NCBI GenBank assembly: GCA_013368325.1
Contig: JAACJK010000113.1
Span: 310,001 to 374,000, forward strand
Origin: Ephemerocybe angulata
Lineage: Eukaryota > Basidiomycota > Agaricomycetes > Agaricales > Psathyrellaceae
DNA length: 64,000 bases
Reading direction: 5' to 3'
Below the pieces are notes generated by a model. It did no database searches and was not told where the DNA came from. It worked only from the letters and a program-made list of their open reading frames with translations. A program made the translations under genes and the position numbers. This document shows, in pieces, positions 43,789 to 54,513 of this stretch (position 1 is its first letter; every line of letters begins with the position of its first letter).

Positions 43789-44098
43789 TAGGTGTAGTTG
43801 TGTTGAAGTAGAGACAAGGGAGGATGCACAGAGAAGGTTCAAACCTGGAAAGGAAAGAGCGAGGAGTGGGGGAGGCAAGAGCGGGACAAGAGGGAATGGA
43901 AATGAAATTGCTTGTTATATACTGGTCGGAAACTAGTCGAATACACCATGGAGCTGACAGCCAAGGCTGAGCGGCTGGGCTTGATGGACTCGATCGATGG
44001 CTGGTCGTGCTGCGCGCAGTATTCTAGCCAGCAGGCACATCCATGATAATCCCCTCACAAAGCGCCAAAGCAGTTACCCAAATAACCTTCCTTCGCTC

Positions 44099-46505
44099 CT
44101 GTACTTCACACTCCCCCAGGAGTCCTGTAGGACTCTAGCTTGTCTGTTGGACTTCCAGTGGACTTCCAATGGACTTCTGCCGGACTTACCATAAAAGGTG
44201 CATCTCTATTGGAAGTCCATTGGAAGTCCACCGGAAGTCCAACAGGAGTCCAATAGAAGTCCAATAGAAGTCCAGCTTGTCCGGTAAAGTCCAGTTGAGT
44301 CCAGTTGAGTCCGGTTGAGTCCGGTTGATACTTGAAAATCCAGTTCAAGTCCAGTTGGAGTCTAGCTAGACTCTTATGCTATTTTGGTAATTTAATACAT
44401 ATTGTGATGACTTCCATATATATCTGATATCTATTGGACTTCTAGTGGACACTTTTAACAATCCATATCTACTTTAAGTGTCTTGCTACACTTGAAAACA
44501 GATTTCTGCTAGATTCCTGCTGGACGTCTTGCTGGACTTCCTGCTGGACTCTTGCTGGACTTTTATTTTTATTTTGTATAAACATAGCCATCACTTTTTG
44601 ATGCTTATGTCAATCAGAAGTTTCCAAAAATCTCCAATAATGGCCTGGGAAAATGCAAAATACTTTCCGAACATCGACTGTAAATTGACAACTGCCCATA
44701 TAATTGAGCTTACATGATTCAATCTAAGTCTTCTGATAATGTGAATGATAATATGATGAGTTTCCAATGCTTGACAATAATGATGGCATCACCTGTCACT
44801 ATTAGGCTTAATTACAAAAGAATAATAATAGGCTTTTACGATTGTACCTTAGTTATAACTAATGTAACTAGCCTGTTCCACTTGCTCCCGGAGTCTAGCT
44901 GGACAGTCCACCACTATAAACTTTTTGTCCAGGGAAAACCCCTGGAAAAATCCCTGGCAAGGACAGGTTTTTTACCTGTGTTCCCCGGGGATTATCCCTG
45001 GGATTCACAGGTGACACCTGGATTTGCCAGGTGTGCCTTGTCCAGGGATCTGTCCAGCGAAAGCACCTGGAATTTTTTCCGATTTCCCTGGACACCTTCG
45101 GTGGGCGCATCACCGGGCTTTCCAGGGAGTTTACTTGTGTTTGACGGGATTTCTGTACCTGGGTTTGAACGGGGAAATTCTTGTCGTTTCCAGGGATATA
45201 GAAACACATCCCTGGAATTGACAGGTGCTTTAGGCGTTATATCCAGGCACATCCCTGGAATTCACAGGTACTTTAGGCGTTGTAGACAGGGAAAATAAAT
45301 GATATATGCCGAGCGAGGTGCGATAATTAAATACACAGGATTACACAATGGATCTATTGAAATGGTGTAACGTGCTCAAGTCCAACAATCTCCAACCAAC
45401 CGGCGAGAGCATGCCCAGGAAGCCTGAACACCGGCGGGACATTCAGAGGCGAGGTGACGCATTGGGTGGAGGCCCCGCCCGGCGCCAACAAGTGCGAAAA
45501 GCCATGAGTAGTCAGCAAAGAGAGCAGCGAAATTAAAACATATATGCTACTCACAACATTCAGCGATACCGCGACACCCCACTTCCAACGAGACGACAAC
45601 ATCAAATGGGCAACAGCAGGTTGAGGGATCCGATAAAGAGATTGGAAGCGCAAAAAGGGTGGATTCGCCCCAAGGCGGGTGTTGGGCGGGTGGAGGAAAT
45701 CACTGGCGGGGTTTTGGGAATGGGCAGGTTGTGGCCGTGATACAGCGACTAGACAGAATGACGGCGGCATAGTCAAATTGGGGTTGGAAGGATGAGAAAG
45801 GCATGTAAATTAGAGCGACATAAGCATGGAAACACAACTCGCCTTTAACCACCAAGGGATAAAGTGGTGCTGAGAGAACATACGTTGAGGAGGTAGCAGT
45901 GGGAGGGAAGGAACGTCACAATCGAGAAGTCACTGACGGTGTCCAATATTTATCGTCGCCCAAATCAGATTGAACTCCGCCATCCGATCGAACTGCTTGA
46001 AGTTGGCGGCTAACGACGCGCAAAATCACGTCGGGAAAGCCAGGGGTCGCCCAGGGGTCTGCTCCTGGACACACCTGGACACACCTGGACGGTGAGTTCC
46101 TCGGATTTCTCACCTGGAAAATGCACACCTGGACATTCCAGGTGCCGGGTAGCACACCCGGCAGATCCAGGGACTGTCCAGGGGTGTCCAGGGGTGTCCA
46201 GGGAGGATCCCTGGGAATAGGTTCCATAGTGCACTGGACTGGCAGGACTCCAGTTGGACTGGACATCTGCCGGACTGTACCAGACTCTAATTTGGCAGGT
46301 ACTGGAGTCCAACTAGACCTTACTGGACTCTGCTAGACTCTGCTGAACTCTGCCGGACTCTAGTTCAGGGCACTTTTACCCCCTTACCAGACAAAAAGTC
46401 TAGCAAAAGTCCAGGAAGTCCACCGGAAGTCCAGCAAGTCCACTGGACTTCTAGCAGAAGTCTAGCTGGAGTCCTGTGGGAATTATGGGGGAGTGCGAAG
46501 TCCTC
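44099..46505 (-). mobile_element. 2407-bp KDZ-type TIR element in the integrase gene
   Basis: Left end CTGTACTTCACACTCCCCCA, right end TGGGGGAGTGCGAAGTCCTC, duplication CTTCGCTC at 44091-44098 and 46506-46513. It has the same ends as the KDZ element at 40021, in opposite orientation, and the same AGTCCA-rich flanks, but no transposase sequence. A CACTA element occupies 44912-46231. Without that insert it would be about 1.1 kb. It sits 22 codons before the integrase stop codon. Confidence 0.85.
44912..46231 (+). mobile_element. CACTA (En/Spm-type) non-autonomous element, nested
   Basis: Ends CACTATAAAC and GTTCCATAGTG form the CACTA...TAGTG termini, with a 3-bp duplication CAC (44909-44911 and 46232-46234). 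The related element at 40021 has the uninterrupted site. Subterminal parts are full of CCAGGGA/CACCTGGA motifs in both directions (44930-45280 and 46050-46215). The middle (45300-46000) may contain captured host DNA, including a short + strand frame MDLLKWCNVLKSNN, but no transposase. Confidence 0.75.
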
Positions 46506-47321
46506 CTTCGCTCCATTGTTGTATGGTGAAGCTCCTGCCCAAATCGCTGTACAAGTTCTTTGTCCAGCATTGCAATTACATGAGGGGAAAAGGGGCATCT
46601 AGGTGCTTCACAGAGTACTTCGTTCATTTGCTCTGGTTGGGTCTGGTGAGATGAGAACTGGTTGATGGGTGTTGAACGTTCTTCTGGGTGCCTTTTATAA
46701 TAGCCTTCCATATCCCGTGCATTGTTTATAAACGCCCAATCGACCCCAAATTCCTGAATGTTTTCGATTTCGTCTTCATCGGCCATCGATATATTTCCAA
46801 TACCACGACATCCAAGCTGGATTAGCCCAAAGAAGAAGAGATCATTTGGGGATCGTCGACCTTGTGTCCAGATGGGATGATGGTTCCAAGTAGCGAGCCA
46901 TTGCTGAGACGAGGAGTTTAAGGGGCCCAGAAAGAGGTGGTGAAGAAGCCACAAGTGGTTGCTATTCTCGTGGTCAAGGCTGTGCATAAGCTCCAGGTCA
47001 TGGAAGAACAGATACCACGTTTGCGTGCAGCCTGAGTGATAATCGACCCAAAGCCTCTCGATTCAAACATTGTGCACGGACTTTCCAAAGATGTATGACC
47101 CACGGTCATGGCCCCGAGCATGGAGCATATACGCTGCAGCAAGAACATTCTCGGTCCCATGATCCCCTCGAAGGCGGCTCGGCAAGCCATTCTTCTGAAT
47201 TGCGGTGAGAAATACGTCGAGGACTGTTTCGGAGCTATTGTTTGAGCTGACTTTGAGACCTGTTATAAATTGGCTGTATCCGTCGATGAAGGCGTGTGTG
47301 ACGAACTTCCACCAAATAAGC

Positions 47322-48153
47322 GAGTACTTCACACTCCCCCACCTGTTTGCGTGGACTCCACGTGGACTCCACAAAGAATCCAGTGGTATACCAGTGGACT
47401 GGAAGCCAAATTTTTGGCAGGCCCCCTGCCAAAATCAGTCCACGAGCAGTCAACGAGCAGTCCACGCCCCCCTGCCAGACTCTGTGGAGTCCATGTGGAC
47501 TCTGATTGTGGACTGAAGCCACTGGACTCATATGGACTACCACTGGACTCAAACCACTGGACTGATTGTGGACTACTGCTGGACTGCCACTAATGATGAT
47601 TATTGGTCCCATCATTTTTATTATATAATACTGTTGTCATTGTTTTGTAGTATTGATGCTATAAAATAACTAAGCAATTAGTCAAAAACTAGTCTCACAA
47701 TCAGCAAAATGATTTCCAAGCATCGACTTTGCAATCTAAAAATAGGATATGGTATAGGGTATAAGCTAATTACAAGGTAAAATATATAAGACCAAATAGC
47801 CTAGTGGCTAGCACTCACACCAAAAGCTTAGTAATAGCTATTCCTAAGGTCTCAGGTTCAATCCTGAGGCGTGCCATTTATTTTCTTTCTATCAAAAGTA
47901 GAGATTATAAGAGTTTACATGGACTCCATGTGGACTCCATGTGGACTCCACTGGCTTGGGAATAGATATAAACTCAAGTCTGATATGGACTGGCTGTGGA
48001 GGGGGGGTGGACTGATTGTGGAGGGGGTGTGGACTCCATAAGGAGTCCACTGGTCAGAGACCATAAAATACCCAGAGTCCACTGGGTAGACCAGTGGACT
48101 CTGGGCAGTCCACATGGAGTCCACGTGAACAGGTGGGGGACTGTGAATTACAG
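47322..48153 (+). mobile_element. 832-bp TIR element with tRNA-like core in the integrase gene
   Basis: Ends GAGTACTTCACACTCCCCCA and GGACTGTGAATTACAG. Flanks AAATAAGC (47314-47321) and GAATAAGC (48154-48161) agree at seven of eight bases; shifting the border by one base gives a perfect 8-bp match AATAAGCG. It is almost the same as 35156-35970. It landed a few bases inside the exon, next to the 3' splice site of the 54-bp intron. Confidence 0.85.
47797..47875 (+). other. tRNA-like Pol III promoter unit
   Basis: Box A TAGCCTAGTGG fits the consensus exactly (47797-47807); box B-like GGTTCAATCC lies at 47855-47864 in a hairpin. The T loop is one base short for a true tRNA. Confidence 0.6.
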
Positions 48154-48162
48154 GAATAAGCG

Positions 48163-48216
48163 CTGGAAAGCAGCTTGAGACCAAGTGCATGGGAAGACAA
48201 GAGTAAAGCGACGTAC
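48163..48216 (-). other. Intron of the integrase gene
   Basis: 54 bp, GTACGT...TTTCCAG, joining WHHDGHH to S-L-I-W-W-K-F in frame; the joined sequence fits the family. Confidence 0.7.
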
Positions 48217-48572
48217 AATGATGCCCATCGTGATGCCACAGAGAGTTTACCCCTGGAACCCAGTACTTCCGCCTCTCGATCCGTGGATGGCCAAACCGTG
48301 CTGGTGCACCCTGAACACGGAGGAACGACTGCTCAATTCTGTCCCTTGGTACTCGAAACCCCATGGATAGCATTGCTCCACTAATCATATCTCGCCCAAG
48401 CTGAGGAGATGCATCGAGGATTTGGCGCATGAGACTGTCCAGTTCTTCGGGATTGTTGCTAATAGCTGATATTGGGGGACCGGTTGAAGTCCAGATATCT
48501 TCATACATGCCATCTTCTCTCTGAACACGCTGGTAGACTGGTGTACAGGGATGCACTAGTCCCTGCTCAAGT

Positions 48573-49454
48573 CTGTACTTCACACTCCCCCAGGATTCCT
48601 GTAGGACTCCTGTAGGACTGGTGAACTTTCAGTGGAATTCCAGTGAACTTTTACCAAAAGTGATTTTATGAAACAATGTCTGGTGGAAGTTCACTGAACT
48701 TCCACTGAACTTTCACCGGACTTCTGCTGGAATTCCTACAGGAATCCAAAATGTTCAGTTCAGTTCAGTATGTTCAGCAGGAGTTCAGTAAAAGTCCACT
48801 GATATTCCACTGGACTTCCAGTGAACTCTTGCTGGACTGATAGTAGATTGATACAAAGCTTTATTTATTCATATTATTTGATGCTTCTTATACAGGCTGA
48901 CTAATCATTCTCATAAGTCTTTTTCATCATTTTTCCTGTTATAGACAGTGCCTTTCATAATCTTCTCACACTCATGTCTCAGAACTCAGCCCTCTGCAGA
49001 AATTAGCCTGTTTTATAACCTGCATATAGTCTATTTTTATCTCAAAACTCGATGTTCGGAAAGTATTTTGGATTTTTTGACTCTATTTCTTGAAATATTA
49101 GGTAAGTTTTTGATGATATCAGCATCAAATCATGATGGCTATCCATTTATGTAAAAACTCCTTCATATTTTTCTCACGCCTTGCTGGTGTCCTGTAGAAC
49201 TGTTCTATAGGAACTGTCCTGCTGAACTTTCCAGTTGACCAGGAGGAATTCCAGTGTACTGAACTCCTACTGAACCATGCTTTGGCTGATACTGAACTCC
49301 TCCTGAACTGAACTGAACTCTGGTGGAAAATCAGAACTCAAAATTTGGCAGGAGAATTCAGTGGAATTCCAGTGAAAGTTCAGAAAGTTCACTGGAATTT
49401 CACCGGAATTCCTCCTGAACTCCTGCAGGAATAATGGGGCAGTGTGAAGTCCTC
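48573..49454 (-). mobile_element. 882-bp KDZ-type TIR element in the integrase gene
   Basis: Left end CTGTACTTCACACTCCCCCA, right end GGGGCAGTGTGAAGTCCTC, perfect duplication GCTCAAGT at 48565-48572 and 49455-49462. Its repeats use AGTTCAGT/GAACTTCC rather than AGTCCA, so it is a separate subfamily. Removing it joins TIRRRALE to QGLVHPCTPV in frame. Confidence 0.85.
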
Positions 49455-49866
49455 GCTCAAGTGCTCTTCGACGAATAGTACGAGCACTGCAGTCGAGGAT
49501 GGATGAAAGCTTGGCAGGTCCCCGGAGTGAAAGTGAATAAGCCAGGAATATGGGATCAATCGCTTTCTTGGGTCTGCCAGGTTTTCCAGTCCGGTGAAGA
49601 GACAGCGGGACAACGGGAGGTCCATGGAAAGGGTCGGCCGATGCATGCATCCCTTGCTGGAGTAAATCCACCATGGTATTGACGGACCCTTCAAGAGTAT
49701 CGAACTCATCCGGTGGCAAACTATTCCTATTCTGGTGAGTATATTGTATATCAGCTTCACACCTTGTAGAAGGTTCGAGGAACATACCTGGATTGCAGAC
49801 CGCAATAGCTCCTTCGCATCTGCAGCATGTTGTTGAAGGTGTGGAACGTCTCCTAGGCATGTTCAT

Positions 49867-52380
49867 AGGGCAATTTGAACCTTCTCTGTCAGAACGACAT
49901 ACGCTGTGCGGATATTATCCAGTATCTCTGCCATATTGGCAGAGTTAGAGGAAGTCAGCGGGACGAAGATGCAAGGAGGGTGAAATTGATGACCATAGCC
50001 CGGCAACTAAACTAGTTGCACGATCACAACTTTGATCTGACTGTCGACCTGAACTTGAACCGCTACCACCACTCTCCACCTTTTCTCACATGCAGCCAGC
50101 ACCCGTCTACAACTGTGTAGCCAAGAGGTTCTCCTCGTACGGTCAGCGACGACATGCGCGATGACCATGTTGGACCGTCTGCACTCCTTTACGAGTCGTC
50201 CGCCTCTGCAACGACGGTTACAAACACATTACAGAAAGCCCTGCACACTGATGATGAGCCCGGCCCCCGCATAGCCCAACCTCTACCGACAGCGGCACAC
50301 TGCTTCAAACCACCAGGATGACCTCCTCGCACCCTGCCAGCGGTGATCACGACACCTGCGACATTACCAACAGAACCGCTGCCGCCGCACGAGCCCCTGG
50401 CGAAGGAATCGAGAACGACGTCGGGAAGCTCGGAACAATATAGGTTGAACCACTATCACCACCCTCCACCTTTTCTCACATGCAGCTAGCGCCGTCCGTA
50501 ACCCTCGCGCTCGCGTTGCTTCTCGGCGATTGGCCCAGCAACGCGGCATACACCATCCGCACCCATCATCGAAGCAGAAGAACTGACAGCCCACGGCCAT
50601 GGTGAGTCGATATCCTAGCACCAAAATATGATACTCACACTCTGTGTAGTCTTCTGGCACCCGCAAAAGTGCCGGTTCCAGCAGTCACGTCAATGCCGCA
50701 AGGTCCAGCCCAGTCAACAAAACTCACAACAGATGCCCTCTCGTTTACCGGTGATGGCCAGCACTGCCAGTCACAGTGCAAGGGCCCCAGCACTCGACCG
50801 CACCCAGACCGCACCTACAAGCGGCTCTCCCATTGCGCCTGTCAGCAATAGCCAAATCGACAACACTGCGCCAACTCCCACCAAACATCCACATCTCGGA
50901 TCTCCAAGCCCAAAGACGAAACACAAGTTCAGCACACACACGGCAAACACTGCCAGCACTCTGGACACAGCGGTTCAACTTTCAGTCAACCAGCTACCGC
51001 CAAAACTCAGCATCGTCGAACTCGAGCCCAACGCCGAAACACACGTTCAGCTCATGCCACGCCCGCGCAAATAGAAACAGCATACCACCCATGTGCCATG
51101 GACGGCCAGCATTGAGAGAAACGGACGGCGGGGCACGAAGGCGGCATTGGGGCCGCATGCGCGGATGGCAGCGATCGATGACGGCACCCCCGCAGCGGAT
51201 GGCGAGCATCTTGGCGGCGCGAATGCTATCTGACAAGGTGAGCATTCGTGGTGTAGAAGTTGCAACGATAATATACTCACCATTGTCTTTCGCTCAGCCC
51301 ACCCACGACGACGACACGACCTTGACATGGCCGGGATTAAAGCCGACAGCGCACTCCCCCCACCCAATTGCACCTGAAGGCCAGCATCGGCAGCAATGGC
51401 GCCGTGTGGAGGCAAGGTGCGCAAAGGGAAGCAAGGGTCTGGTGTCGGAGGCCTAGAAATCGACGACGGCACACACGACACAATGGCTGTGTGCAGACAG
51501 TTGGTGCGAACACTGTCTGAGCAGGTGAGTCTTTGTGGCATGAAGTATCATAAAAAGAACTTACAGATGTCGTTCATTCAGCCCACTCTGCTGAAAACCG
51601 GCAACCATGATGATGACGGCACGGATGTCGACGCCGCCCAGGGAAAGGTCCGACCACCTGAATGGAAACAGAGGTGTTCCATCGGCGCGAAGCTCGGGGC
51701 CGCGACAAGACTGATGAGGGACAAGGAACGAAGGGCGACTGCGCCATACATAGAGCGCAAACATGCTCTTCACAAAGGACCCCAACATCCGCAAGTTTGA
51801 CCGAGCGCGTGCTGTGCAACCACTGGGACCAGTGGCTCGGCGTGCCCGCGGACGACCACCGCCAGGCCGTGCAGAAGTGGCTCGTGCTTCGCGTGGCTTG
51901 CGGCAGGGGTGGGCAGGGTGCAGGTTCATTTTGTCCATCTGCGGGTTCTTCGTGCTCTCGTTCGTTCGTTCGTCCATCCTATGGCTCAATATTTCGTTTG
52001 TTCGTTTGTTCCTTCTTGCTTTCGTTCACCCAGTCCACCCAGTCGCTCGCTCGCTTGCTCTTTCTTCCTTTACCTATTGATATACATACCCCCACGTGTT
52101 TATCCTTTTTCTCTCCTTGCACTACTCCTCTGCATGTCCGATTACCATGTTTTCAGGTCTTCGTAAAGGTGAGTCCGTCATTTGTTATGGGATTGTCACA
52201 TTGTAGCTTACCTGAAGTTACGTCGCTTTGTCGTTGGGCCAATGCTAGGACTTCGTCACGTCTTCAAAATTGTCAGCATCTTGGCCATCGCCATGTCATC
52301 CCATTGCTCGATGACCTTGATGTCAAGCTTCCGTAAAAAAGATATTCTTATATGCTGAGTATGGGGTTGTATTGCAGCTT
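49867..52380. other. No recognised gene; intron-like units and low-complexity DNA
   Basis: Intron-like GGTGAG...CTCACC units occur near 50602, 51238, 51524 and 52168. Frames such as 50776-51456 (+) are Pro/Arg/Ser-rich and unconvincing. 51955-52070 is rich in TTCG/CGCT simple repeats. Two paragraphs of similar sequence (CACCACTCTCCACCTTTTCTCACATGCAGC near 50064 and 50457) mark a short direct repeat. Confidence 0.3.
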
Positions 52381-52387
52381 GTTCATA

Positions 52388-53714
52388 TTACAGATTGACT
52401 GCTTTCACTAATTCATTCCGGGCTCGCAATTGATGTTCGACACTACCCAACCAGGGAAGGATCCCCTTCTGAACTGTCACGGCAACTTCCTCCAATGCGG
52501 GATAGTAAGGCAGTAATTTGAGGACGTCTCGAAGAGCTTCTGCGATGTCGGCATGCACATGTTTAAATGCATATGGAGGTGGAACGGGTAAGCAACTGAG
52601 TGTGATTTTCTTCAGGGTCAGATGTCCCAGAGGCAGAGACATATGAACAGTACCCATCACCACTACAAAGTGCTTCAAATGGGAAAAGCGACGGAGAGCA
52701 GGGGTCCAATGCACCAGCGGGCACTTCGTGCCTGTTACGCTCACAATCTCAACTTTTGTCCCATGCATATCAGTAAAGATGCAGGGTACGTCGAAGACCG
52801 CGAGGAGGTCAATATGTTTCAAAGGAGGCAAGCCGGACCCCGTCGACAAACCTTGCAGCAGTTTTGACATGCCTCGACTTGCTTGGTGGGGATTCCATGG
52901 TACTCCGCTGCCAGTGACCATCGCTCCAACTGCGAGCCACTCGAGATGCCGAAACCTGTACGAAGGTGCAGCCACCTGGTCCTGTCCATCGTCCCCACAA
53001 TTACAGGAAAATGAAGCCACCTGCAGTCTTTGGAGATTTGGGGCCATGATAGAAAGCATAGTGAGTTCCATCATAGAGACCGGCCGCTCCGTGGACGTTA
53101 AAAGGAGGGTGTGGAGAGAGCTGGGGAAGAAGGTTGGGAAAGGAAAGGGCACAGTCTCCTTCATACCTCAGGGATGCCTCCTCCCTGTCAATATGCCACA
53201 GCGAATCAGAAATGACGAGCATCTTGAGGTTTGGAAGGTTTCGCCCTCCCTGACCAAATAGCCGAGGGACGCTCCAGTTATCTCTCCCAATGCTGCCTAA
53301 CTCTAGGCATTGAATATAGTCTGCCATTGGCTTTCCTTCCCCAGGGTAGGTGTGATGGTCTTCAACTGTGCAAATGAGATTTTGGAGATGGGATGCAGTC
53401 CACACCGTGACGCACTCCCAGGAGAAGCGGGATGCGGCCTGATGTGTGAGACGGCTTGCCATTTGTAAATTAACAGCAGTCCATTCACAGGTACGTGGAT
53501 AGAATGCGACGTCAAGGGGAATAGGGCCGTCAATGTCGTTCTTGCAATGAGTATAGAGGGCGTTCACATTGAGCTGAAGCAATACGCTCCAGAACATCGA
53601 AGGGAAGGCGTGGCGAGTGGTGCATTGCAGACAATAGAAAGAGAGTGAGGGTGCTAGAATGACATTGCCCCAGACATTATCTGAAACCTTGCACATTAAA
53701 ATGCACCAACCCAC
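52388..53714 (-). CDS. LRR/F-box-like protein
   Basis: Two exons joined by a 46-bp intron (53121-53166, GTATGA...CCCCAG) give about 480 residues. The order is that of Agaricomycete F-box/LRR proteins: an N-terminal part ending in a FSWECVTVWTASHLQNLI segment, then spaced Leu-rich segments (YIQCLELGSIG, LPNLKMLVISDSLWHID, SSLHTLLLTST, MAPNLQRLQV, LPPLKHIDLLAV, HLTLKKITLSCLP). It ends ELVKAVNL. Such proteins pick substrates for SCF ubiquitin ligases. I did not find a complete F-box; it may lie upstream or have been lost. The first 83 residues are duplicated upstream (53896-54349). Start at 53714 is uncertain because that duplication spans it. Confidence 0.55.
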
Positions 53715-54349
53715 AGTATCCCAGGAGGAGGTAGGTTTCAGGTACTCCCCAAAAATTCTGGCTCACCCCCCACTCACAGTTGTTCACTCTTTCCCCGCGC
53801 AGGTACGAGCGTGCACACGACCACACACCTGGCTCCGAGCACACCCCTAGCACTTGTACTCTGGTGGGGTGGCCCAAAGCACTCTAAAATATCATATGTG
53901 TGAGACGGCTTGCCATTTGTAAATTAACAGCAGTCCATTCACAGGTACGTGGATAGAATGCGACGTCAAGGGGAATAGGGCCGTCAATGTCGTTCTTGCA
54001 ATGAGTATAGAGGGCGTTCACATTGAGCTGAAGCAATACGCTCCAGAACATCGAAGGGAAGGCGTGGCGAGTGGTGCATTGCAGACAATAGAAAGAGAGT
54101 GAGGGTGCTAGAATGACATTGCCCCAGACATTATCTGAAACCTTGCACATTAAAATGCACCAACCCACAGTATCCCAGGAGGAGGTAGGTTTCAGGTACT
54201 CCCCAAAAATTCTGGCTCACCCCCCACTCACAGTTGTTCACTCTTTCCCCGCGCAGGTACGAGCATGCACACGACCGCACACCTGGCTCCGAGCACACCC
54301 CTAGCACTTGTACTCTGGTGGGGTGGCCCAAAGCACTCTAAAATATCAT
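53442..54349. repeat. 454-bp tandem duplication
   Basis: 53442-53895 and 53896-54349 are nearly identical, differing at a few bases. The unit contains the N-terminal coding part of the LRR/F-box-like gene and its upstream flank. The second copy codes for the same first 83 residues and then stops in the junction. Confidence 0.9.
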
Positions 54350-54513
54350 ACTAACCCATTCCAGGTGCTTTCCCCAAAGTCTGGTTGATTCCGCACTCAC
54401 AGTTGTTCACTCTTTCTCCATGCAGGTACGAGCAGGGGCATGATTGTCAATTCCAGTCTCCAAGCACATTTCACAGTAAACATGAGAGGTAGTCAATATA
54501 GTACATGTTGTCA

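Larger units (their letters stand above)
44024..49866 (-). pseudogene. Integrase-core (DDE) transposase-like gene, split by three TIR elements
   Basis: Removing the elements at 48573-49454, 47322-48153 and 44099-46505 gives one continuous gene. N-terminal exons read LLRSAIQNRNSLPPDEFDTL after a 56-bp intron (49732-49787), then a helix-turn-helix-like KPGRPKKAIDPIFLAYSL and CSARTIRRRALE. Next come VPRDRIEQSFLRVQG and WVPGVNSLWHHDGHH with a catalytic Asp, a 54-bp intron (48163-48216), [39 protein letters not shown] and the C-terminal WATWNHH-like part, ending at TAG 44024-44026. This is an integrase-fold family common in Agaricomycetes. A TGA at 47063-47065 replaces the Arg of an HN-RIERLW motif, so it was also point-mutated. 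The start exon is not resolved. Confidence 0.75.

Noticed and set aside
45348..45776. Transposase gene of the CACTA element
   Set aside because: Only a 62-codon + frame and a 140-codon minus frame without any transposase motif.
51396..52336. Long + strand frames with Phe/Ser/Leu-rich ends as membrane proteins
   Set aside because: The hydrophobic runs come from TTCG/CGCT and pyrimidine simple repeats, not from a protein-like composition.
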